This document shows, one piece after another, positions 43,406 through 51,678 of a stretch of DNA of 64,000 nt; the first letter of the stretch is position 1, and each line of letters begins with the position of its first letter. The notes below the pieces were generated by a model. It worked only from the letters and a program-made list of their open reading frames with translations. It searched no databases and was not told the DNA's origin. Origin of the DNA: Actinophytocola gossypii (GTDB lineage: Bacteria > Actinomycetota > Actinomycetes > Mycobacteriales > Pseudonocardiaceae); contig NZ_JAFFZE010000015.1 of assembly GCF_025165815.1 (NCBI RefSeq), positions 248,001 through 312,000 of the forward strand. Reading direction: 5' to 3'. The position numbers were made by a program, and so were the translations under genes.

Positions 43406-44425
43406 TCAGCCCCCGCGCCGGTCGAGTTGCTCCCGCTGGGGGACGACGGTGTACTTCGGGTCCTCGGCGGAGGCGACACCGGCGTGGAAGACGCCGAAGC
43501 GGGTGCACGCCGACCCGGCCAGCGCGGCCGCGCCGCCGAGCACCGAAGCCACCCTGGACTTCCGGCCGAGTACCCCGCCGAGCAGGGCCCCGGTCACCGT
43601 CAGCGCCTTGGCCGCGCGCATCAGCCGGCCCGCCTTCCCGGTACGCAGCGGCTCCGCGGCCAGGCCCATCCCGGCCTCCATCCGCTTCGCCGCGGCCAGT
43701 TCCAGCACGCCGCCGAGTACCGCCGCGCGCCGCGCCGGGCCCGCCTCGCCCACCGGGGCGGCGATCATGCCGAGCCCACCCGCCGCCGCGGCAGCCGAGC
43801 CGACGAACACGAACGGCAGCTCCCGGTGACCCTCGTGCCAGGACGGCACCGCGGTGTCGGCGACCAGTACCGCCGTGTACGAGGCCACCGCGGGCCCGAC
43901 GACGGCCGCGCCGAGGGTGGCCGCGCGGCCGGCACGGGGGAGCAGACCGGTCAGGTCCGACACCGCGGCGGCACCCGCGGCCGGCCCGTACGCCATCAGG
44001 ATCCAGGTGCCGACGCTCATCGGGGAGCTCGGCTTGACGGTGCGCAGCATGTTCAGGAACCGCGCTGGCCGGCCGAGGTCGTGGACCAGCGCGTACAGCG
44101 AGCCCGAGATCCCCACCAGCGCACCGACCCGGCAACTCCTGGCCAGTGCCCGACGCCCGGTGAGCTGCGCGCCCGCGGCCAGGATCGACGACGCGCCGGC
44201 CAGGCCACCGAGGAACAGGTACCCGGCGATGTCCCCGGCGTGCCAGGTCGGCTTGTTGAGCACCGGCCTGCCGTAGTACGAGGTGAACTCGGCGTCCGGG
44301 ACCATCGGCTGCTCGCCCCGGCGGCCCCGTCGCCCGCGCTTGCGGGCGCCGACCACGGCCGTGCGCTCGGGCGGGGACGTGGCGTCGGCGCGGACGTCGG
44401 TGCCGTCGCGGACCGGGCCGGTCAT
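43406..44425 (-). CDS. NrfD-like membrane subunit of formate dehydrogenase
   Basis: 339 residues. After a basic N-terminal 60 residues (RKRGRRGRRGEQ), about eight membrane segments follow, starting at WHAGDIAGYLFLGGLAGASS. PSSPMSVGTWILMAYG and HEGHRELPFVFVGSAAAAAGG are typical NrfD/PsrC sequence. The role is to anchor the iron-sulfur subunit and pass electrons to menaquinone. It overlaps the iron-sulfur subunit gene by 4 bp. Replacement of the cytochrome b FdnI subunit by an NrfD type is common in actinobacteria. Confidence 0.85.
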   Translation of the reverse strand: MTGPVRDGTDVRADATSPPERTAVVGARKRGRRGRRGEQPMVPDAEFTSYYGRPVLNKPTWHAGDIAGYLFLGGLAGASSILAAGAQLTGRRALARSCRVGALVGISGSLYALVHDLGRPARFLNMLRTVKPSSPMSVGTWILMAYGPAAGAAAVSDLTGLLPRAGRAATLGAAVVGPAVASYTAVLVADTAVPSWHEGHRELPFVFVGSAAAAAGGLGMIAAPVGEAGPARRAAVLGGVLELAAAKRMEAGMGLAAEPLRTGKAGRLMRAAKALTVTGALLGGVLGRKSRVASVLGGAAALAGSACTRFGVFHAGVASAEDPKYTVVPQREQLDRRGG

Positions 44426-45291
44426 CGCTTCCTCCCGAGGAACGTGGCGGCCAGGCCGGTCAGCAGCGTGGCCGCGGCGAGCCCGGCGCGGCGCCACATC
44501 GCGGGCAGGTCGCGGGTGGTGACCTTCGGCGCCGGCGGGAAGCCGTACACCTCCGGTTCGTCGAGCAGCAGGAAGAACGCGCCGTTGCCGCCGACCCCGT
44601 CGTCCGGGTCGCGGCCGTACAGGCGGGCGTCGTCGATGCCGGCGTCGTGCAGCTGGGCCAACCGCTCGTCGGCGCGCTCGCGCAGCTCGTCGAGGTCGCC
44701 GAACTGGATGGAGTCGGTGGGGCACGCCTTCGCGCACGCGGGCTCCATGCCGTCGCCGACGCGGTCGTAGCACATCGTGCACTTCCACACCCGGCCGTCG
44801 TCCTCGCGCTGGTCGATCACCCCGTACGGGCAGGCGGGAACGCAGTAACCGCACCCGTTGCAGATGTCCTCCTGCACCACGACCGTGTCGAACTCGGTGC
44901 GGAACAGCGCGCCGGTCGGGCACACGTCGAGGCACGCCGCCTCGGTGCAGTGCTTGCACACGTCCGAGGCCATCAGCCAGCGGAACTCCGAACGGTCCGC
45001 CGCACCCGGCATCGCCGGCATCCCCAGGTCTACAGTGGACGCGGCGGACGCCGTGCTCTCCTGCCCGCCAAGGGGTTTGCGCTGTTCGATGAACGCCACG
45101 TGCCGCCAGGTGTCCGCACCGAGGCCGACCGTGTTGTCGTACGACATCCCGGTGAGCTCCAGCCCGTCCTCCGGGATCAGGTTCCACTCCTTGCACGCCA
45201 CCTCGCACGCCTTGCAGCCGATGCACACGCTGGTGTCGGTGAAGAAACCCTTGCGCGGCGCGGGGTTCTCGTAGCCGGTGTCGGCCGTCAT
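44422..45291 (-). CDS. Formate dehydrogenase iron-sulfur subunit (four 4Fe-4S clusters)
   Basis: 289 residues. Cysteine groups are CIGCKACEVAC (23-33), CKHCTEAACLDVCP, CNGCGYCVPACPYG and CTMCYDRV...CAKACP, giving four 4Fe-4S clusters as in FdnH/HybA. A C-terminal helix (AGLAAATLLTGLAATFLG) before GRKR would anchor it in the membrane. It carries electrons from the molybdenum subunit to the NrfD-like subunit. It follows the catalytic gene after 3 bp and overlaps the next gene. Confidence 0.92.
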   Translation of the reverse strand: MTADTGYENPAPRKGFFTDTSVCIGCKACEVACKEWNLIPEDGLELTGMSYDNTVGLGADTWRHVAFIEQRKPLGGQESTASAASTVDLGMPAMPGAADRSEFRWLMASDVCKHCTEAACLDVCPTGALFRTEFDTVVVQEDICNGCGYCVPACPYGVIDQREDDGRVWKCTMCYDRVGDGMEPACAKACPTDSIQFGDLDELRERADERLAQLHDAGIDDARLYGRDPDDGVGGNGAFFLLLDEPEVYGFPPAPKVTTRDLPAMWRRAGLAAATLLTGLAATFLGRKR

Positions 45292-45294
45292 GGC

Positions 45295-48200
45295 TCAGAC
45301 CTCCGTTCCGGTGTGCTCGGTGACGCCGGCCCGGTCCCGGTACGCCCGGACGAGCGCGGGCAGCGCGGGCCCGCGCGGGCGCCGGCCCGGCCGGATGTCC
45401 GCGCTGAACGTCTTGACCTCCTGGATGTGCGAGCTGGGGTCCAGCGTGATGCCGGACAGCTCGTTGGCCGCGTCGCCGGTGCTCAACCCGTTGGGGCCCC
45501 AGTGGTACGGCAGCCCGATCTGCTCGACCGCCCGGCCCTGGACCCGGATCGGGGTCATCCGGTCGGTCACCAGCACCCGCGCCTCGATGGCGTTGCGGGC
45601 GGTGACGATCGTGGCCCAGCCGCCGTTCTCCAGGCCACGGCTGGCGGCCAGCTCGGGCGAGACCTCACAGAACGGCTCCGGTTGCAGCTCCGCCAGGTAC
45701 GACGTCGAGCGGGACATGCCGCCCGCGGTGAAGTGCTCGGTGAGCCGGTAGGTGGTGATCACGTACGGATAGGTGTCGCCGCCGACCGGCTGGTAGCGGT
45801 TGTGCTCGTGCGGGTACACCAGCCGCGCCGGGTTGCGCTGCTGGCGGTACAGCGCGTTCGGGAACGGCGAGTCCTGCGGCTCGTAGTGCGCCGGCATCGG
45901 CCCGTCGAGCACCCCGGCCGGCGCGTACAGCCAACCCTTCCCGTCGGCCTGCATGATGAACGGGTCCACTCCGGACAGTGCGGCGACGCCGGAATCGTCC
46001 TTGTCCGGGCGGTAGTCCGGGGATTTGTCCCGCTCGAAGTCGGGCACGTCGTGGCCGGTCCACGCGCCCGCGTCGGCGTCCCACCAGACGAGCTTCTTGC
46101 GCTCGCTCCACGGCGTCCCGTCCGGCCTGGCCGACGCGCGGTTGTAGAGCACCCGCCGGTTCGCCGGCCACGCCCAGGCCCACTCGGCGGCGATCCAGTC
46201 CTGCTCGTCGGCCGGCTTCTTGCGGGCGGCCTGGTTCACCCCGTCGGCGTAGACGCCGCAGTAGATCCAGCAGCCGCAGCTGGTCGAGCCGTCCGCGGCG
46301 AGCTGGGTGTAGGCGGTGAGCAGGTCACCGTTCGCGTCCCGGCCGTTGATCTCCTGGAGGACCGCGTCGGCCGACGGCTCGTCGTGCGGGCCCTCGACCG
46401 GGTAGTCCCAGGTGAGGTCGAGCACGGGCCGGTCGACCGGGTCGGTGGAGCCGGCGAGCTTCGCCCGGATCCGCAGGCCGAGGTGGTACATGAACCACAG
46501 GTCGCTGCGCGCGTCGCCATCGGGTTCGACGGCCGCCTCGTGCCACTGGAGCCAGCGGTTGGTGTTGGTGAAGCTGCCGGCCTTCTCGGTGTGCGCGGCG
46601 GCCGGGAAGAAGAACACCTCGGTCGCGTTCTCCTCGGTGGACAGCTCCCCGGTCTCGATCTCCGGCCCGTTCTGCCACCAGGTGGCGCTCTCGATGAGGC
46701 TGAAGTCCCGCACCACCAGCCATTCCAGGTTGGCCATGCCGAGCCGCTGCATCTTCGCGTTGGCCGAGCCGACCGCCGGGTTCTCGCCCATCAGGAAGTA
46801 GCCCTTGCAGCGCCCGGCGAGCTGCTCCATCACGGTGTCGTAGGTGGAGTGGCTGCCGGTGAGCCGGGGCAGGTGGTCGAAGCAGAAGTCGTTGTCGCTG
46901 GTGGCCGTGTCGCCCCACCACGCCTTGAGCAGGCTGACGAAGTAGTTCTCCATGTTGGCCCAGAAGCCCTTGCGGGCGGCGTCGGCCTGGATGAAGGAGC
47001 GCAGGTTCTGCTGGTGGTGGGCGTAGGGCATCGGCAGGTAGCCGGGCAGCAGGTTGAACAGCGTGGGGATGTCGCTGGAACCCTGGATGCTGGCGTGCCC
47101 GCGCAGCGCCTGGATGCCGCCGCCCGGGCGGCCGATGTTGCCGAGCAGCAACTGCAGTACGCAGGCGGCACGGATGAACTGGGCGCCGGTGGAGTGCTGG
47201 GTCCAGCCGACGGCGTAGCAGAACTGGCTGGTGCGCTCCGGCCCGGAGTTGTCGACCAGCGCCCGGCAGACCTTCCGGAACGTCTCCTCCGGGATCCCGC
47301 ACACCTCCTGCACCATGGCCGGGGTGTAGCGGGCGTAGTGCCGTTTGAGGATCTGGTAGACGCAGCGCGGGTGCTGGAGGGTCTCGTCGCGTTCCGGGCT
47401 GGTGCCCTCCAGCGCAGCGCCGCCCGAGCCGTGCTGCTCGCCCCGGCCGGCGTCGCGGATGTCCTGCTTGTCCTCGTGACGCTGCCCCGGGGTCCGGTCC
47501 CGCACGCCGCTCGCCGGGGCGGCGGGGGCGCCGACGTAGCTCCAGGTGTCGAACGAGTACGTGCGGGCCTCGGTGTCGAACCCGGAGAACAGCCCGTCGA
47601 GGTCCTCGGTGTCCTGGAAGTCCTCGGTGACGATGGTGGCCGCGTTGGTGTAGTTGACGACGAACTCGCGGAAGATCGCGTCGGTCTCCAGGACGTGGTT
47701 GATGATCCCGCCGAGGAACGCGATGTCCGTGCCGGCGCGGATCGGCACGTGCAGGTCCGACAGCGCACTCGTCCGGGTGAACCTCGGATCGACGTGGATC
47801 ACCGTCGCGCCACGTGCCTTGGCCTTCATCACCCACTGGAACCCGACCGGGTGGCACTCGGCGAAGTTGGAGCCCTCGATGACGATGCAGTCGGAGTGCT
47901 GCAGGTCCTGCATGAACCCGGTGGCGCCGCCGCGCCCGAACGAGGTGCCGAGCCCGACGACGGTCGAGCTGTGGCAGACCCGGGCCTGGTTCTCGACCTG
48001 CACGACCCCGAGACTGGTGAGGAGCTTCTTGATCAGGTAGTTCTCCTCGTTGTCCAGCGTCGCGCCGCCGAGGGAGGCGATCCCCATCGTGCGGTTGACG
48101 GTGACGCCCTCGTGCTCGGCCTCCCAGGTCTCCCGCCTGGTAGCGATCACCCGGTCGGCGACCATGTCCATGGCCGTGTCGAGGTCGAGTTCCTCCCAGC

Positions 48201-48528
48201 CGGTGCCGTGCGGCGGCCGGTACAGCACGGTGTGCCGGCGGGTGCTGCCGGTGGTGAGCTGGAGGGTGGCGGAACCCTTGGGACACAAGCGACCCCGACT
48301 CACCGGGGAGTCGGGGTCGCCTTCGATCTGGACGACTTTCTCGTCGCGTACGTAGACGTTCTGTGCGCAGCCCACCGCGCAGTACGGGCAGATGGACTTC
48401 GCCACCCGGTCGGCCGTGGCCGTGCGCGGGGTCAGCTCCGCACTGCGCCGGGACTGAACCGCCGACGCGCGGCCGGTCCGGTCCGGACCTCGTAGTTGCC
48501 GGTACACGGGCCAGTCGCGCAGTCCCAC
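45295..48528 (-). CDS. Formate dehydrogenase catalytic subunit, molybdopterin-dependent (Cys type)
   Basis: 1077 residues, near FdnG length. The 4Fe-4S site is CPYCAVGC plus LCPKG (Cys47, 50, 54, 82). ENQARVCHSSTVVGLGTSFG has Cys184-His185 where E. coli FdnG has selenocysteine-His, so it is a Cys enzyme read by a normal TGC codon. Molybdopterin-binding blocks (GSNFAECHPVGFQW, GENPAVGSANAK) and the C-terminal cap domain are present. The N-terminus lacks a twin-arginine signal, which suggests that the active site faces the cytoplasm. An insert about 335-370 is rich in Gly, Gln and Arg. GTG has AAGGGGA upstream. Confidence 0.93.
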   Translation of the reverse strand: MGLRDWPVYRQLRGPDRTGRASAVQSRRSAELTPRTATADRVAKSICPYCAVGCAQNVYVRDEKVVQIEGDPDSPVSRGRLCPKGSATLQLTTGSTRRHTVLYRPPHGTGWEELDLDTAMDMVADRVIATRRETWEAEHEGVTVNRTMGIASLGGATLDNEENYLIKKLLTSLGVVQVENQARVCHSSTVVGLGTSFGRGGATGFMQDLQHSDCIVIEGSNFAECHPVGFQWVMKAKARGATVIHVDPRFTRTSALSDLHVPIRAGTDIAFLGGIINHVLETDAIFREFVVNYTNAATIVTEDFQDTEDLDGLFSGFDTEARTYSFDTWSYVGAPAAPASGVRDRTPGQRHEDKQDIRDAGRGEQHGSGGAALEGTSPERDETLQHPRCVYQILKRHYARYTPAMVQEVCGIPEETFRKVCRALVDNSGPERTSQFCYAVGWTQHSTGAQFIRAACVLQLLLGNIGRPGGGIQALRGHASIQGSSDIPTLFNLLPGYLPMPYAHHQQNLRSFIQADAARKGFWANMENYFVSLLKAWWGDTATSDNDFCFDHLPRLTGSHSTYDTVMEQLAGRCKGYFLMGENPAVGSANAKMQRLGMANLEWLVVRDFSLIESATWWQNGPEIETGELSTEENATEVFFFPAAAHTEKAGSFTNTNRWLQWHEAAVEPDGDARSDLWFMYHLGLRIRAKLAGSTDPVDRPVLDLTWDYPVEGPHDEPSADAVLQEINGRDANGDLLTAYTQLAADGSTSCGCWIYCGVYADGVNQAARKKPADEQDWIAAEWAWAWPANRRVLYNRASARPDGTPWSERKKLVWWDADAGAWTGHDVPDFERDKSPDYRPDKDDSGVAALSGVDPFIMQADGKGWLYAPAGVLDGPMPAHYEPQDSPFPNALYRQQRNPARLVYPHEHNRYQPVGGDTYPYVITTYRLTEHFTAGGMSRSTSYLAELQPEPFCEVSPELAASRGLENGGWATIVTARNAIEARVLVTDRMTPIRVQGRAVEQIGLPYHWGPNGLSTGDAANELSGITLDPSSHIQEVKTFSADIRPGRRPRGPALPALVRAYRDRAGVTEHTGTEV

Positions 48529-48587
48529 GTCGATCCCCTTCCACGGGCGTTCTCGACGCGATACCCGGCGGATCAGCGGTTAAACGT

Positions 48588-48818
48588 TCACCTCGCGAGG
48601 CGGCGGGCGAGGAGCTCCTTGCCCTGCTCACCACCCTTGCGGCTCTCGTTCTGGGCACGCTTGAAGAACTCGGCGAGCTCGGTGTCGCCGGCGCGCTCGG
48701 CGTCGTGGATGTAGGTCTCCAGCCGCAGGGCGTTGCTCAGGCAGGCCTCGACGAACCAGATGATGTTGTAGTCCTTGTCCACGGTGCCGGTGACCTGGCC
48801 GGTCTCGGTAGCAGTCAC
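48588..48818 (-). CDS. Small helical protein at the head of the formate dehydrogenase operon
   Basis: 76 residues, GTG start with AAGGAG 5 bases before it. After a short strand-like N-terminus, WFVEACLSNALRLETYIHDA and AEFFKRAQNESRKGGEQGKE form two amphipathic helices reminiscent of half a ferritin-like bundle, with several Glu and one His. It is 59 bp upstream of the catalytic gene in the same direction, so it is part of the operon. It could be an assembly or metal-handling factor; no family name can be given. Confidence 0.7.
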   Translation of the reverse strand: MTATETGQVTGTVDKDYNIIWFVEACLSNALRLETYIHDAERAGDTELAEFFKRAQNESRKGGEQGKELLARRLAR

Positions 48819-48891
48819 GGTGTCTCCTTCGTCGGGTTCCTCTCCCTGTCGCTCGGCTACCCACTCAGCGAAGTGCTAACCGACCGACCCG

Positions 48892-48920
48892 TTGACAAGG
48901 AAGCGCTTGACGTTCAAAAT
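48892..48920 (+). promoter_or_regulatory. Promoter of the SRPBCC gene
   Basis: TTGACA (48892-48897) and CAAAAT (48915-48920) are spaced by 17 bases, followed by AAGGAGG (48931-48937) and the ATG at 48944. The AT-rich stretch of about 25 bp stands out against the GC-rich background. Confidence 0.6.
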
Positions 48921-48943
48921 TTCTTTGCCAAAGGAGGGTGACG

Positions 48944-49801
48944 ATGGGTGACGTCTTCGGAATCCGGGCGCGGTTCGATCGCGAGCACGCGGCGGTGTGG
49001 CACGCGCTGACCGACCCCGCGTCGCTGCGTGCCTGGCTCGGGGCGGACCACGTGGAGGTCGCGCTCGCCGAGAACCGGTTCGCGTTCTGGGGCCGGCGGA
49101 TACCCCAGGGCGCGCCCGGCCGGCAACGGCTGCTCTCCGTCTCGCCCGACCACCTGGGCTTCCAGTGGGTGCTCGACGACCGGCAGACCACGGTCGACCT
49201 CCAGCTGTCCGCGGCGGACGGCGGGACGTCGTTGGTGCTGCGCCAGGACGGCCTGCCGACGCTCGACGAGCTGATGTCCCCGGACGGGCGGCGCGACGGC
49301 CGGCACACCATGCACACGTTCTGGCCGCTGGCGATCGGCAACCTGGCCGAGCTGCTCGCCGGTCGTGACGTGCTGCCGGGCACCGACTTCGGCGAGGAAC
49401 GGGCGACCGAGATCCGCGTCGTGTTGACGATCGACGCTCCCGCGAGCGAGGTGTTCGCCTCGCTGACCGAGCCGGAGCTGGTCGAGCGCTGGTGGGGGTA
49501 CGCACCGGAGATCGAGCCCCGGGTGGGCGGCGCGGTGACGTTCGGCGGCCGGGGCCGGGTCACCGAGTTCGACGAGGGCCGGGTGTTCGCCTACGCCGAG
49601 GACGGCATGGTCACCCGCTGGGAGCTCGCCGAGTCCGACGGCAGGACCACGCTGACCTTCGTGCAGAGCGGTTTCGGCCCCGACGAACTCGACAACGCCG
49701 CCCAGCACGAGGCCGGGTGGCGGGGCGGTCTGCTGGAACTGCGGCGCATGCACGAACTCGGCGCCGCCTGGGAACGGGCGAGTTCGGAGCTGCCGGAGTA
49801 G
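48944..49801 (+). CDS. SRPBCC/AHSA1-family protein with two START-like domains
   Basis: 285 residues. The two halves are homologous: AVWHALTDPASLRAWLGADH (about 18-37) and EVFASLTEPELVERWWGYAP (about 168-187), each starting a helix-grip fold. The second ends WRGGLLELRRMHELG, the usual long helix. Members bind hydrophobic ligands or help Hsp90; bacterial tandem forms are mostly uncharacterised. AAGGAGG 6 bases before ATG 48944 fixes the start; an upstream GTG lies in that site. Its own promoter separates it from the divergent formate dehydrogenase operon. Confidence 0.8.
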   Translation: MGDVFGIRARFDREHAAVWHALTDPASLRAWLGADHVEVALAENRFAFWGRRIPQGAPGRQRLLSVSPDHLGFQWVLDDRQTTVDLQLSAADGGTSLVLRQDGLPTLDELMSPDGRRDGRHTMHTFWPLAIGNLAELLAGRDVLPGTDFGEERATEIRVVLTIDAPASEVFASLTEPELVERWWGYAPEIEPRVGGAVTFGGRGRVTEFDEGRVFAYAEDGMVTRWELAESDGRTTLTFVQSGFGPDELDNAAQHEAGWRGGLLELRRMHELGAAWERASSELPE

Positions 49802-49817
49802 GTCCGGCAGCTCCGAA
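49783..49817. terminator. Perfect 15-bp bidirectional terminator hairpin
   Basis: TTCGGAGCTGCCGGA (49783-49797) and TCCGGCAGCTCCGAA (49803-49817) pair fully around a 5-base loop that contains the TAG stop of the SRPBCC gene. It lies between convergent genes, 9 bp before the GlsB stop, with A/T-ended arms on both sides. Confidence 0.85.
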
Positions 49818-49826
49818 ACCCGGAGG

Positions 49827-50093
49827 TCAGCCGCGGACGGTCTTGCGGCGGTTGCCGGCGATCGCCTCGGCGCCGCCGACCAGCAGGACGGCGGCCACGA
49901 CGGCCAGCACGAAGCCGAGGACGTTGAGCTCCCAGATGTCGCCCGTCCCGAGCAGCCACGCGATCGTGCCGCCGATGATCGAGCCGACCAGGCCGAGCAG
50001 GAGCGTGGCGATGATGCCGAGGTGCTGCTTTCCGGGCTTGATCAGCCGGGCGAGCGCGCCGATGATCAGTCCGGCGACGATGAAGCCGATCAT
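49827..50093 (-). CDS. GlsB/YeaQ/YmgE-family stress-associated membrane protein
   Basis: 88 residues. Three membrane helices: IGFIVAGLIIGALARLI, GIIATLLLGLVGSIIGGTIA and VLGFVLAVVAAVLLVGGAEA. The PGK after the first helix (ARLIKPGKQHLG) is the family hallmark. Family members are membrane proteins often induced in general stress; no enzyme activity is known. GGAGG lies 5 bases before ATG 50093. Confidence 0.9.
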   Translation of the reverse strand: MIGFIVAGLIIGALARLIKPGKQHLGIIATLLLGLVGSIIGGTIAWLLGTGDIWELNVLGFVLAVVAAVLLVGGAEAIAGNRRKTVRG

Positions 50094-50194
50094 TCGATCC
50101 TCCAAGATGTCGTGGTCGACCCGGAAATTCCCCCCGGGTACCCATATCAAACCACCACGTCACTCTGCGTGCTGACTTGACTACTTACGTTTCA

Positions 50195-50226
50195 TGGTCT
50201 AGACCAGTAGATGTGGTCTGGACCAC
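50195..50226 (+). promoter_or_regulatory. Two DasR-type (dre) operators upstream of the LPMO gene
   Basis: TGGTCTAGACCA (50195-50206) is a perfect match to the core of the DasR-responsive element. A second site, GTGGTCTGGACCAC (50213-50226), differs only at the centre. Their centres are 19 bp apart, and the second ends 36 bp before the ATG. DasR is the GntR-family repressor of chitin and N-acetylglucosamine genes in Streptomyces and relatives, released by amino-sugar phosphates. This fits control of a chitin-active enzyme. Confidence 0.85.
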
Positions 50227-50262
50227 GTCCCGGAGTTTCACCCTGCCTCACGGGAGTTGATT

Positions 50263-50979
50263 ATGAAACTGAAACGAAAGTTGGCCATCTTCACCGCCGC
50301 CGCGGCGATCGCCCCGCTCGGGCTGTTCGTCCTGCCCGCGGGCACCGCCAGCGCGCACGGATACATCTCCTCGCCGCCCAGCCGGCAGGCGCAGTGCGCG
50401 CAGGGGATGCTCTCCTGCGGTGCGATCAAGTACGAACCGCAGAGCGTCGAAGGGCCGAAGGGCCTGCGCAGCTGCAACGGCGGCGTCGGCCGGTTCGCCG
50501 AGCTCAACGACGACAGCAAGCCGTGGCGGGCCACGTCGGTCGGCCAAACCGTGAACTTCACCTGGACGTTCACCGTGCGGCACCGCACGTCGAACTTCGA
50601 GTACTACATCGGCAACACCCGAGTGGCGAACTTCGACCTGGGCAACCAGCAGCCGCCACAGGGCCTGACCCACGAGGTGAACCTGAGCGGCTTCTCCGGC
50701 CGGCAGAAGCTCCTCGCGGTCTGGAACGTCGGGGACACCGCCAACGCGTTCTACGCCTGTGTCGACCTCAACGTCGGCGGCGAGAGCCCGGCACCGACCC
50801 CGCCGCCCACGAACCCGCCGCCGGCGGAGAACCCGGGCGGTACCTGGGCGACCGGCACCGCGTACACCGCGGGCTCGGAGGTCACCTACGGCGGCACCAC
50901 CTACCGGTGCCTGCAGAACCACACCGCGCTGCCGGGCTGGGAGCCGGCGAGCACCCCTGCCCTGTGGCAGGCCCTGTAG
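50263..50979 (+). CDS. Secreted chitin-active lytic polysaccharide monooxygenase (AA10) with CBM5/12
   Basis: 238 residues. The signal peptide (1-31) is cut at ASA/HGYIS, leaving His32 as the N-terminal copper ligand; His107 in TFTVRHRTSNFEYYI is the second. The AA10 core continues to VWNVGDTANAFYACVDL. A Pro-rich linker leads to a CBM5/12 chitin-binding module (about 190-238) with WATGTAYTAGSEVTYGGTTY and aromatic residues in YRCLQNHT and GWEP. It oxidatively cuts crystalline chitin. The start is ATG 50263 with GGGAG upstream, not TTG 50257. Two dre sites precede it. Confidence 0.93.
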   Translation: MKLKRKLAIFTAAAAIAPLGLFVLPAGTASAHGYISSPPSRQAQCAQGMLSCGAIKYEPQSVEGPKGLRSCNGGVGRFAELNDDSKPWRATSVGQTVNFTWTFTVRHRTSNFEYYIGNTRVANFDLGNQQPPQGLTHEVNLSGFSGRQKLLAVWNVGDTANAFYACVDLNVGGESPAPTPPPTNPPPAENPGGTWATGTAYTAGSEVTYGGTTYRCLQNHTALPGWEPASTPALWQAL

Positions 50980-50984
50980 TGCGA

Positions 50985-51019
50985 GCCGGCCGGTCCGTGC
51001 ACCCAGCGGGCCGGCCGGC
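50985..51019 (+). terminator. Hairpin after the LPMO gene
   Basis: GCCGGCCGG (50985-50993) and CCGGCCGGC (51011-51019) pair over 9 bp around a 17-base loop, 6 bp after the LPMO stop. It separates the LPMO from the DUF305 gene that starts at 51036. Confidence 0.6.
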
Positions 51020-51035
51020 ACCCCGGGAGCGCCCC

Positions 51036-51611
51036 ATGATCCGCTGCCTGCTCGTCGCCGTCGTGCTGCTGCTGGCCGGGTGCGACAGTGCCCTCACCAT
51101 GCGCACCGGCGCCTCGCGATCCGCGCCGCCGCTGGACGGCTCGTTCAACGACACCGACGTGATGTTCCTGCAGATGCTCGTCCCGCACCACCGGCAGGGC
51201 GTGCGGCTGGCCGCGCTCGCCGCCGACCTGGCCACCGACCCCGAGATCCGCGACTTCGCCGCCGCGGTCGAGGCCACCCAAACCGACGAGATCGCCGACA
51301 TGGAGTCCTGGCTCACCGAGTGGAACCAGCCGATCGCCGCCGATCCCGACCCGAACGCGCACCACGGCCACGGTGACGGCCTGCACTCCGCCGACCCCTC
51401 GGTGGTCACCGCGCTCGCGGAGACCCCGGCGGCCCAGTTCGACCGGGCCTTCCTCACCTCGCTCACCGGCCACCAGCACGGCGCGGTGAAGCTGGCCAGG
51501 ATGGAGCTCGAGGACGGCCGGCACCCGGACGCGCTGGACCTGGCCGACCGGGTCGTGGAGTCCCGTACCGCGCAGGTCAAGCAGATGGCGACGTTCCTCG
51601 CAACACCGTGA
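51036..51611 (+). CDS. DUF305-family lipoprotein
   Basis: 191 residues. Lipobox LLAGC (Cys16). The DUF305 helical bundle has DVMFLQMLVPHHRQGVRLA with the paired histidines, EIRDFAAAVEATQTDEIADM and, after a His-rich loop (NAHHGHGDGLH), a second copy with FLTSLTGHQHGAVKLARMEL. The Met/His pattern suggests copper or other metal binding at the outer membrane face, possibly useful beside a copper-dependent LPMO, but a hairpin separates the two genes. GGGAG precedes the ATG. Confidence 0.85.
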   Translation: MIRCLLVAVVLLLAGCDSALTMRTGASRSAPPLDGSFNDTDVMFLQMLVPHHRQGVRLAALAADLATDPEIRDFAAAVEATQTDEIADMESWLTEWNQPIAADPDPNAHHGHGDGLHSADPSVVTALAETPAAQFDRAFLTSLTGHQHGAVKLARMELEDGRHPDALDLADRVVESRTAQVKQMATFLATP

Positions 51612-51678
51612 GGCCCTGCTGACAGCCGCTCCAACCTCGGGCAGAGTGGCGTCGAGCACCTCACGGAAGGAACACCAG

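Noticed and set aside
47975-47986. Selenocysteine in the formate dehydrogenase catalytic subunit
   Set aside because: The codon at the homologous position is TGC (Cys184), followed by His185. There is no in-frame TGA and no SECIS-like structure is needed.
44647-48495. Plus-strand open frame of 1282 codons opposite the formate dehydrogenase genes
   Set aside because: The translation is low-complexity Val/Arg/Gly/Ala sequence produced by the G/C codon bias of the real minus-strand genes, which carry full sets of cysteine and cofactor motifs.
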